NCBI GenBank assembly: GCA_036785705.1
Contig: JAWUZG010000056.1
Location: 14,578,001-14,642,000 of the forward strand
Direction: 5' to 3'
Length of the DNA: 64,000 nt
DNA from: Acanthornis magna
Taxonomy: Eukaryota; Chordata; Aves; Passeriformes; Acanthizidae
Shown here piece by piece: positions 49,740 through 59,551 of the stretch (position 1 is the stretch's first letter; every line of letters begins with the position of its first letter). A program made the position numbers and the translations under genes. The notes under the pieces were generated by a model, which saw nothing but the letters and a program-made list of their open reading frames with translations, was not told the DNA's origin and made no database searches.

Positions 49740-49930
49740 GTTCTCCGCCTTTGTCTGCGAGTGATGTAGATAACAGCGCAGAAAGAGGATGATGTATCTT
49801 TAAGTAATGAACAGATTAAAGTTAAATTCCTGTTGACCGAGACAGTTGTGTTGACATTCCTGTTGTTTACAGGCAGCTGTCTCTACTAATGACACTTTGA
49901 TAACTGGAGTGAGGCTGCTGTTGGGCAGGG
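49740..49930. promoter_or_regulatory. Candidate enhancer-like segment
   Basis: Within 190 bases I see TEAD-type ACATTCC (49854-49860), FOX-type TGTTTAC (49864-49870), an E-box CAGCTG (49874-49879), TCF/LEF-type CTTTGAT (49895-49901) and overlapping GATA-type TGATAA (49898-49903), plus another AGATAAC near 49769. The sequence is complex and looks constrained rather than repeat-derived. The motifs are short, so their co-occurrence is suggestive only. Confidence 0.3.
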
Positions 49931-51186
49931 GGATGGGGGCAGGCAGAGTCAGCCGGGTTAAAGAATGCTCTGTTTAAAACCCGGTCATCCAATTAAACAT
50001 TAAAGCTGGATCAGAGATCGTCGGCAGCGGTGCTATTCGGGAACGGGAAAATTCTGGGCTTCTTTTTTACCTTATGCTCAGATTATGTGGCTTAGAGGTC
50101 AGCCTGCCCCAGTTTGCTAGAGGATGCGGAAGATTCCAAGAGTACTTAAAATAAGCCAGAAAGCAGTAAACTCTGTCAAGCCATCCGTGCACTGCCATGA
50201 CATGGGCAAGCACACAGAGAGTTGCCGGCGGCTGGTTGGGACTGGGGTCACGCAGAGGTCCTGTGGGGCAGCCTCCCTCTCCCACAGCTTTTCAAACAGG
50301 CAGAGAGAAAGGATCTGTGAGCATCCCACCGCGGCAGCGCCGTTCCTGTGATCCTCTGCCATCTTCTTCCCTGAAATAAGTTGCTTTGCAGGGCACTGGC
50401 TGCTGCTGGAGCTTTGCTTGCTCCTTCCTCTTGAATTAATATGTTTACCATTAACAGCTCCCCTGTTTGGCTGCGGGCTTCTCACCAGCAAGGGCTGCAC
50501 TGAAATCCTGGAGCATGCTCCTGAAGTCCTTGCTCAGGTCAAATTCCCAAGGGGAACCTGTAAAGCCCAAGATCTGCCAGGTGATAAACTTTAGACGTGT
50601 AAATAGTCTGCCAGATATCCTCCTCTGGTGAAAATTAAACAGATGCTTAAGCACTCTCCCAAATCAATGCCCAGCAAAGATAGCACAGCCCATCACTCCA
50701 GGTCATTTCAGCCCCACTGCCTTTGTATCAGCAAAGTTTGGTGCTGCTCAGACCTAGAAAGCAGCTTTTCATCTGCTGAATGCACCTGACATTATGGTGC
50801 TGCCTCAAAGTTTCCAGCACTCCAGAGATCCGCTTCAAATGCAGATGCTCCTTCCCCATCTTTTTGTTAATGAAGCCTAAATTTAAGGCCTTTTAAACAA
50901 TGTGATAATGCCTCTTTAATTCTAAATCAAATGCCACATGCTCATTAACTATAAGCATTCGTAGAAATAAATGGATTTATTTTTGAATTTATGAAGTCAC
51001 TTTAATGGACTTCAAACTCCAAATAAAAGTAGTGAATAGGCAGCATTTCCTGCCATCACTAAAAACATCACTGCTGCTGCAGTGGAAGCACATTTCATGC
51101 AGCAAGAACGCTTACAGTAAACACAAGTTAATTTAAATGAGTATCAATTAGAGGGAATGTACCCTGCTAAGAAATATTAACTACAG

Positions 51187-51260
51187 ATTGATTTATCCAG
51201 ACAATAAGAAATCCAGAAAATTGATCTCTTATTGATCCAGACAATTAGAAATTGAATCTT
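51187..51260 (+). repeat. Two-copy tandem duplication (~40 bp)
   Basis: ATCCAGACAATAAGAAAT (51195-51212) recurs as ATCCAGACAATTAGAAAT (51235-51252), 40 bases apart, each preceded by ATTGAT. One substitution in 18 suggests a fairly old local duplication. Confidence 0.8.
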
Positions 51261-52130
51261 TCTAAAGGTAAAAGCATCAGTTGGTTTGGCATTTTTTTCC
51301 TCAAACCTGTCATTTGGAGTGGGAGGAGCGTAGCAGCGTTTCATTTAGTTTAAAATATTTGGTAGATGGAAAGGCACAGATATTCCAGCTAAATTCCCAA
51401 TATGCATGAGAAATAGAATCCCAAATTTTTAAGAGCACAAAAAAAAATACCATTGATCTCCAGAAAGAAAAGTGTGACTTCAAAAAGTGCCATTTCCACA
51501 CATGCCTGACTTGAGCTTAATCCGCTGCAAACAGCAGCCTGGGGGCCATCCCCAAGTCAGGTCGCACCCAATTTCACCTTTACCACACGAGCAGGGTCAC
51601 ATCAGCCCAATTTCCAGTGGAGGAATCTCTGGGTAAAACTTGCAGCTGCTACAAGAAATCGCACCGGGGGTGAGGCACAGCTCCCGCGCTCCCCCGAGAC
51701 TCCGCGTTGTGCCATTGCCTCCGTGTTTCTGATAAGGAGCCAGACCCAGCGCTGACTTATGGTCACTTAAAGATACTATAGCACTTTCCACTGCGGGAAC
51801 AGGAGTGTCAGAACCCGAGCGTTGGCTGCAGGCCAGCCTGGTAATTACTCTGTGCATTTCTAAACCTTGCTGGTGCAGAGGTTATTCCCCACTCTCGGCC
51901 ACAAAGAGCGGCCAGAAGAGCCGACCGCGTCTCGCTGGGAGTGGGAGAGATCTCTGCGGTCTCTAAAGTGTTTTGGGATGCTTCAGGATGAAGGGTTCAT
52001 TAACAATTGGAAGTTAATATTAGCATAATAATCGGTCATAGCTCTTCTGGTAAAACCTACTCGAGAGATCCCACGCTGCAGGTTCCCATTCCCCAGCGCT
52101 CGTTTTTACGTCTTTCCCAGCCTGCAATGA

Positions 52131-55100
52131 GCATAGTCCACCCAGAGTTTTCCATTTGAATGATTTTCCAATAGGAAATACAGGACCTTTCCCCCCTGTG
52201 GAGGGAGGGGAAAGTTAACTGAGCCCCAAATTGCTGCTTTTCCGTTTGGTTATTGGAAGACCAAGGTGGATTTTTTTATTTCCTTGGTCTGAGAAAGCAC
52301 ATATCAATTTGCTGAAATTATTGCAAGGTAAATCCTGTGTAGTCAAAGCCTTTTAGGAATAAAATTCAAGAAATATCATTTTATTATAGGAAGGGAGATT
52401 TAATAGGAATACATGTATTCTTGGAAAGAATCAATCTATTTAATGTGGAAAAAATGCAAAAATAAAAAAATCATACTTTCTAGATTAAATGCTTCAGTAT
52501 TTCTTTTCCAAATAGCATTTTTCTTTTGGAATTCAATTCTACTCAGAAAATACTAAATAATGCAAATGCTCAGAGAGCCACATAGTTTCAGGTCAAGGCA
52601 AATTTTTTGCATTGATTCAAAACAAAAATTTCCCTTGTCAAGGTCTAAACAAATCCACCCTTCAATGATGCTAACATATAAAGGTGATGATAGTTACATT
52701 ATTTCCTATTATGCTCTTGTCAAGACCAAACTCACAATATCCATGACAATCTATGTGATTTTATTTTTCTACCATGAAGTGAATTAATACTCGCTGTATT
52801 GAAATGGACTGGTCTCGGATCAAGAGTGTTGTTACCCCTTGAAATATGTTCAACAAGAACAGACGGGGAGAGTTTGAGAGTCAAATACACGTTTGAATAA
52901 GAAAATTAGTTTTTACTTCACAAGAAGCTCCAGTGGAAAAAAATCATTTACCTACACTCTTCCACTGCTGGACTTCTCGTGCTGCCCAACGAAATACTGT
53001 GTGTAACATCATCAGTCTCCTTAATGAGCACTTTTTTTCCAGCAAGAGAAAAATAAAGCTGAGCCTTTTAGGGGGGAAAAAAATCCTGCAGATAATCCAC
53101 AGGGTGGATTTTTAATCCTGTGTTCTTGTTTTCATTTGCTGAGGTTGTTGGGGTTTTTATGTCTTGGAAACATAGACATCAAAGGCAAGTCAGAATAGTT
53201 GGACGCTTAACTAATTAATTAGCTTTGGTCTAAACTGCAAAAATATAGACAACACATTTCTTTCACTCCAAAACCAAAGGCAACATTGAAAAACATGAGT
53301 GGCCAATTGAAATAAAGCAGACAGGATATTAGTCTTTAAAGAAAATTTCAAGTTCTGAAGGAAAAAGCAATTTTTAAATTTATTAGCAGGGTGAGATTCT
53401 ATAGCAGTGGAGGCAGAACCTTAACTCCAAAGCACACCTGCAACGCGAAAACCAGCAAATTTTGTAAATATTGTGCAAGTATGTTCTTGGTTTCCATTGG
53501 TGAAACAAGTCATTCTCTGAACAATTCTCTGAATTAATTCAATCATTCAGGAATTAGTCTCAAGTTTGCTGTTCACTTTTGCTGATCAGTTAGATTTCAA
53601 AGGCTGAGGAGGAACCAGACGACAGCAATTTCATCTTAATTCAACTGTCAACCTTCTTACTGAACCTTGTACATTAGTTGGGGTGTTAGTTAGATTTATT
53701 GTGCTACAAGACAGACTTTTCACACGAGAAAATGGTGTCTTGATTAGTACTGAATGTGCATCATGAGAGATTCCTTGGATTACAAAATAATGACCAGTTT
53801 CTAACCAGCACTCCTGTGTCTTTTACCTTTATAACACTATCAACCAACTCAGTTGACACAAATTACCTCATTTTGCCTCTGACGCATCATTTTATTTCCA
53901 TTTACTACTGACTTAAGCACACATAATTACTAACTTAGGTCACAAACAAATGTGATGGACAAGTTTCACACTGAGCAAAATGTTTTATTACACGGCATTA
54001 CTATCCACCTAAGTTAATTAATTAAAATTAACATAAGCTGTTGGCTAATTGCAGCCCAGGAGAAATTCTACTGCACCCGATGGTATAACATCGGAAAATT
54101 ATCACAATATTTTAGAGCTTGACAAGTTCTAGTGAAAAGCTGAACATTATTAGAAGCAGGTTATCATGGTAAATAGACCAGGGCTGACTTTCAGCATGGA
54201 AAATAGGTGCCTTCAGCTTTGCAGTTGCTGCAGAAGCAGCAGCAGCAGCAATGCTGTTCTGAACATTTCTGTTTGCATTGCAACACAAATATCTTCTAAA
54301 TAAAACAGATTATTTTCAGCAGTCTCCTGACTACAGCTGCATGCTATAAAACCTTCCTGATGACAAAGGCCAAAGAAATTATATTAATGCCAAAGAAAAA
54401 GATTGTATAAAACTCTTCTGTGAGGAAGTGAAGAAGGGGAAACCAATCAGTGTGGTTCATGTATGTGACTAAAAGGCCCAGGGGAGTCTGGTTTAGTGAC
54501 ATTGCCTAAACACAAAGTGGCAGCTCCAAAAAGGTATTTAGGAACTTAATTCTTACCTGGGTGCCTGCCTGCCCTTTAAGTTGATGTGACTTCAAATCCT
54601 CCTGTGACCTGATTTCATGTTCCTCCTTGGTGATGGTGGCATTTGCAAAAAATAGGGTTTTTCTCATTTACTAGAGGTTTTTTAAAAGAAATAATTAAAC
54701 AAGACATGGATCCGCTGGCGGCATTTGGAACACCCAAAATTAAAGAGGCCAGTGAGAATCCCGTGATCATCAAAACCACTCAGGAGGTGCAACGATGTGC
54801 AAGCAGAAGATCCTGAAATAGCAGCACCTTTGATGGTCATGAGACACCACAGCAGGTGGATAGAGGAAATAAAAGCTGTATTTTGAGTCTCCCATCCCAG
54901 GCAGTCTGAGCAGCCTCCCCTCATGCTGTGGTGCAGCTCCAGACAGGAGTAATGGGCATGTCAGGGTAGTTTGGGGCTGTAATGAAAGACAGTGAAGAAG
55001 AGGAATTATGTCCACCTCTTGAGTAGGTGTTTGTGGCATTTCTCTCTCCTGCAGTCACAGCGAGCTGCCAGAAGCACTGGCCTGGCCAGCCCCAAACTCA

Positions 55101-55138
55101 CAACTGCTAAGGAATGTTTTGTTTCATTACCAACAGAA
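52131..55138. other. AT-rich non-coding sequence
   Basis: No gene seen. 54005-54055 contains a dense group of TTAATTAATTAAAATTAA homeodomain-type cores. 53511-53535 carries a small ATTCTCTGA direct repeat. The AGC repeat is at 54.24 kb. Confidence 0.6.
54235..54249 (+). repeat. Short AGC/CAG repeat, five copies
   Basis: Five AGC units directly after a TTGCTGCAGA segment that can fold back on them. The tract is not in a credible coding frame. Confidence 0.85.
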
Positions 55139-55260
55139 AATCTTAGAATAACTTCATCTAGAAAGGATCTCTGGAGTCCTGCGTCTCCAACCCTCTCATT
55201 CCAGACTGGTCCAGTTTCTAAGTTAGATCCAAAGCACCGAGCTGCAGGACCTTCCTGGGA
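55139..55260 (-). mobile_element. Degraded CR1 LINE 3' relic
   Basis: 'agaaaggatctctggagtcc', 'tctccaaccctctcattcca', 'ctaagttagatccaaagcac' and 'accttcctgggaatg' follow the order of an avian CR1 3' region ('aaaggacctctggaggtcat ... ccaacctcc ... aagttagatcaggttgctc'). There are many substitutions and small deletions. The terminal ATCATAGAATC motif is reduced to 'atcttagaata'. The copy is antisense and clearly older than the one at 48.07 kb. Confidence 0.65.
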
Positions 55261-56912
55261 ATGTAGCCACAGGGTTTATTAAAACTTCCAAGAGCATTTT
55301 TCTGGAAGCAGCTTCTGTTTAAGAAGGGCACTGCATTTTTGTTCTGCTAATGCAATCTTTTAGTTATCTGCTGTCAAATGTGTAATAATTCTGGCTGTTT
55401 ATATAGCTGCTTAAAACTAGCACATAAATTTCAATTAAACCAAAAAATGCAGAGGAGGGGGAGGCAGTGAGGTTACTAAGTTTATGGGAATATATTAATC
55501 ATTGACCTGGGCAGTATTTAATGCAGTTCCTTCTCATTTTCAGTCCTCACTTACTGACCAGCACACTCCCACCTAAATATCTGTTCCTACTTGCCCCCAA
55601 GTCACACTAAACAAAGCAAACTACTGTCCCTTTTGGCTTTATTTGTAGGCAAAAAAAATCTAGTATTGATACGTTTTTCTGTATTTTTATTTGCTGTTTT
55701 ACAACCTTATAAAAGTCTCTTTTTCAACCTAATACTGCTTTTTAAATGAGTTAATGCTAGAAGAAATCAGAATGCATTACCTATATCATCTTTATTGCCT
55801 CCTGGTGTTTTGGTATTCCTGAGATGATTTCACTTCCTAATGAACCTCCAAGCCTGAGACAGTTGAGCCACCTAAGAAATATATCTTGGTTTGGTCTCCT
55901 ACCCCCATGGCAGGCTGTAACTTGTGGCAGCACTGAAGCACAGCAACATTTTGGGAGGTAACCATCAACCAATTCTGCTCACAGTTCCCTTACTGGTGTC
56001 CCTTTCCTCTTTCTCCTTGTCCTCAGCAAACGCCAAATTTTATATGCATTTTGTCAAGTCATTTTTTCAGGGTAATGCCAATGCACAGGGGAAAGGTTTG
56101 CCTTCCACGGACCCCACAGCTGTAGGACTGACTGAGAGCTCCAAAGCTTTCCCCTAACCTGGCATCGCTCCTGCAGGCTGACCCCAAAGCTCCCCCACCA
56201 GATCTCCACCCTAACCACAGAAACAAGGGTGATGTCAGCTCCTTCCTAGAACAGGTGAAATAATCAGGCCTTTTGACAGCAAAAAATTCAGGAGCAATCC
56301 ATCAGCACAATGAACAACAGAGATTTTGTATCCATCAGGGTCATTGGCATCCTTATTGCCCTTTTTTCACTATACCTTGGCAGAAATTCCAGGTTCAGGA
56401 AGGCTGATGTTTCAACATCCACAGCCCAGACATTTTCTTTCACTTTTATTGCATGGCAGAAGATTAAATTCATGTTGGTCCTGTTTTGTCCAGAAGTGAC
56501 CAATGTCATGAGAGTCATATAACAGTTCCTTAAATTAACTATTAACCCTCCGAATGTCCTGTGCAATGAAGGCTCCTGGGCCAGCTCAGCAGGGTAGAGT
56601 GAGTGTGCCAGCCCATGCTGTCTGCAATGCTATTGGGCTGGTAAATGCAGAGCTCTGTTGCTGAAATGTATTGTAGAATTTTCCATTTAGCCCTGAAGAT
56701 TTACACCAAGCCTATTTGCTCTCCAAAAAACTCCTAGATTAGGCTGCTGCCATGAGCTCAGATGCAATATGAGGTTGTAGAGGTGAAGAATAAAGACTCA
56801 AGGACAGAAATGAAAAGCAGGTTTGTCTAATGTATTTAAAATTCTAATTTTTGTTTCTATTTGATTTGGGAAATCCCACAGAAAGCTAAGCATGAAAACA
56901 GATAAGATAGAT
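55261..56912. other. Non-coding sequence, no gene seen
   Basis: Unique sequence. The 92-codon minus frame at 56288-56566 and the 70-codon plus frame at 56310-56522 overlap and have no recognisable domain. Confidence 0.6.

Positions 56913-56968
<56 letters not shown>
56913..56968 (+). repeat. TAGA microsatellite, 14 copies
   Basis: Fifty-six bases of uninterrupted TAGA follow a degenerate GATAAGATAGAT lead-in and run into AAGTAAATAAATAAACAAAC. A pure tetranucleotide array of this length is usually polymorphic between individuals. Confidence 0.97.
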
Positions 56969-58101
56969 ATAAGTAAATAAATAAACAAACCCCACCCTGT
57001 TTGGTTATTTCAAAACAAAAAATCTGAAATATTTTATTCTAAGAGTTTGTGTATCATGGTATTTCTGTTCTGCTCTCTCCCACTATTGGCAAAAGTAATC
57101 CTGCATGTTGTTGGTTGAGAAAGTAATATTCTTTGTTTTTCTAACAAAGGTGTTAGTCCTACAGTGTTGGGTCAAAGGGTTGCATACTGACCTGTGAAGG
57201 AAAAAAAAAAAATCTCCCATAAAATTAATGTCTTTCAGAGTTACAATTATTTACAATTATCTAATTCAGCATAAAAGGCAAACATGATGTCACAGGGCCT
57301 TTGATACTATAAAAGGTTCTTTTTCTGAAAGGCCTTTGATCCCTTCTAATCCACAAGCCAGGTATTGCTGATTTAATTGCCTGAAATGTAAATATAAATT
57401 GCTGAGGATGTCTTTGTGCTAATTTTATTTATTACAATTGTTTTTTAACAGATGTTTTTTGCACTCTGAAGTGTTCTTGTAACATTTCTATATTATTTTA
57501 ATGAGCTCTGCATAGATAGTTGTAGCTATATAGAAAAAGTAATAACTATTGTGAATTTTATAAGATTTGCTCAGAAACCCACGTGATGGAGGGAACAGTA
57601 CTGACTTCATCACATGTTTTGTGTGTGTATATATGCATGTGTGTTCTGCAGGAAAATGAATTATATCTTCCTGAATATGTCTCAGGAGTAAAATTTTTCA
57701 CATTTAAAACATATGCAGGCTTCAAACTTTTAATCCCTGTTGAAAAAATGAGGTAGTTCATGCTGTTGGTACAATTCCTTTTCTTAGACCTTCTGTCCTT
57801 TCAGTCCTTTTAATTCCTTGTCATCTTATTTAGTTTGGAGCCAATAGCATCCTTGTATTGCCAGGCATGTGTAGTTTAAAGAGAAATTGAAGCTGATTTT
57901 CTATGACAAAAACTTAATATAAAACTGACGTAGTGGAATAGCTAATTTAGGGCTACATGTGTGAAACAGCAAAAAGAGAATTGTGAAAAATAATGAACAA
58001 AAGTTCCTCAATTTTGTTTTTCCCACGCAGTCCTTGTGCAATCTCCCCTGCAGCCTGTGCATCTATCTGCTCTCTGCTATGAAATGTGAGTTTTACCACT
58101 G

Positions 58102-58191
58102 CAAATATTTCCTCATCCACATCAGGATGTGGATGAGGAAATATTTGGTATTTCCAAATATTGGCATTACCAATAATACCAATATTGGTAA
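58102..58191. repeat. Nested inverted repeats with a perfect 22-bp hairpin
   Basis: Positions 58102-58123 and 58126-58147 are exact reverse complements of 22 bases around an AG spacer. Immediately downstream, TATTTGG (58142-58148) pairs with CCAAATA (58154-58160), TACCAATATTGGTA (58177-58190) is a perfect palindrome, and TTACCAATA (58167-58175) pairs with TATTGGTAA (58183-58191). The arms contain no mismatch, so the hairpin is either recent or maintained. The stem is too short and the loop too small for a normal pre-miRNA. Confidence 0.9.
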
Positions 58192-58300
58192 CCCTGGTGA
58201 AATAAAACAAAGGGATACTGGCTGCAGAAAGCTTTGATGCCTTTTAATTTTACATGGTATTTTAGTGTTGCCAATTAATATGCATTCTTCTCACAGGAGT

Positions 58301-58354
58301 CTAAAAAAAACTGAGCAGGAAGCAGTGATTTTATCACCCTAAAAAAACTGAGCA
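58301..58354 (+). repeat. Two-copy direct repeat
   Basis: CTAAAAAAAACTGAGCA at 58301 and CTAAAAAAACTGAGCA at 58339 differ by one A. It lies 110 bases downstream of the inverted-repeat cluster. Confidence 0.75.
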
Positions 58355-58673
58355 CAGATTCACACTAAAATGACAATCTCAGTCTAAACAATGTCAGGCA
58401 TTGTCTTGCAATAACATCTGAGAATGGAGAAGTTGCTGGCCTGAGGTGAATCTCAGGGCAGTGAAGACAACCAACTTTCAAAACATTATTAGCTAACATC
58501 AATAACTCTATCTTATTAAAATCTCCAATGATAGCACACATGAAATCACCTTTGTTAATGGAATACAAATACAATTGCTGAAATCAGGCTGGCTCTTGCT
58601 TCAGAAAACATCAAGTAGGGAGTTTGGAAGAGGGGGCACTCAAATATTAACACTGGTCAATGACACCAGTGTT

Positions 58674-58735
58674 GGAAAAGAAAGGAACAGAAAGAAGGAA
58701 AAAGAAAGGGTGGGGGGAAGAAAGGAAAAAGAAAA
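58674..58735 (+). repeat. Purine-rich tract
   Basis: About 62 bases of A and G with only a C (58688) and a T (58711) as interruptions. Low-complexity sequence of the same type as at 31.03 kb. Confidence 0.8.
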
Positions 58736-59509
58736 CTCCAATTAGAAGTATCCTGGGGTTATTAGAGATAACACTGCTCATATCCAATTAAGATGAAAAC
58801 CATTTTACCAGTTTAATGTGCCACCTCTGGCAGTTTTGGTTTATTAGTTTTATCAGACTTCAGAACTGAAACTCACAGTGATATCTATGCTGTGTACTGG
58901 AGAGATAAATGTTAAGGCTTAGAGATTAATTAGTATGGAATAAGATGCTTGAAACGTCGTCCCTTAAACTACACTTTCTTGGGGGAAAATACTCATTTTT
59001 GAGGCATTCCTTTCAAAGGGTTTCTTTGGATATTGCAGCAGAAAATTACCTGCCTGGAACAAGACATGTTAATTTGCTTTGCTGCCCATACCTGCAGCTG
59101 AGTCAGGTACTCAGCCAGCCCAGCACCTCACCACCTCTCATGCTGGGGAGAAGATGTTGATCTCAGGTCAAAAGCTGAGAGCTGGATGCTTTGGAGAGTA
59201 GACACTCTCAGCCCTCTGATTCACATGCTGAACTCAAGATCTTTTCAGTTTTGCCAGTTCTGCCCCACTTGGGGACTCTGAGATATCAAGCAGGCAATTA
59301 ATTAAATATTTTTTTTAAAATCAGACACACAGATTCTTTAATAACTGGTGTTTCATCAGCCAAAATTATGAGAGAATATTCATATAAAAGCTATGAAGCA
59401 AAAGGAAACACAATATGAACGTGGACCTAAGAATAGAGTTTGGATGGATGAAAAAAATGGAATTTGGTTATTGTGGCGATGAAAACTCATGATTGCTTTC
59501 ATAGTGAAT

Positions 59510-59551
59510 AATCACCAGAATAACTGTGAAATCACCAGAGTAACATCTGTG
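59510..59551 (+). repeat. Two-copy tandem duplication (~20 bp)
   Basis: AATCACCAGAATAACTGTGA is followed directly by AATCACCAGAGTAACATCTG. This is a local tandem duplication with a few later substitutions. Confidence 0.8.

Larger units (their letters stand above)
49030..52130. promoter_or_regulatory. GC/CpG-elevated plateau, candidate regulatory hub
   Basis: Against AT-rich, CpG-poor surroundings, this 3 kb contains CpG-dense patches. By direct count 49301-49420 holds 14 CpG in 120 bases, and 51660-51960 and 50015-50345 are also enriched. GC-rich patches alternate with AT-rich conserved-looking sequence. No exon, TATA box with a following frame, or convincing splice structure is visible, so I do not call a promoter. 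An enhancer cluster, an orphan CpG island or an unrecognised lncRNA start are all possible. Confidence 0.35.

Noticed and set aside
57749..57770. TGAGGTAGTTCATGCTGTTGGT resembles miR-196 or let-7
   Set aside because: Several mismatches to the mature miRNA, no complementary arm downstream to make a hairpin, and the window shows no Hox context.
58102..58147. Pre-miRNA reading of the 22-bp hairpin
   Set aside because: Stem too short, loop of two bases and no mismatches; pre-miRNAs have stems of about 30 bp or more with larger loops.
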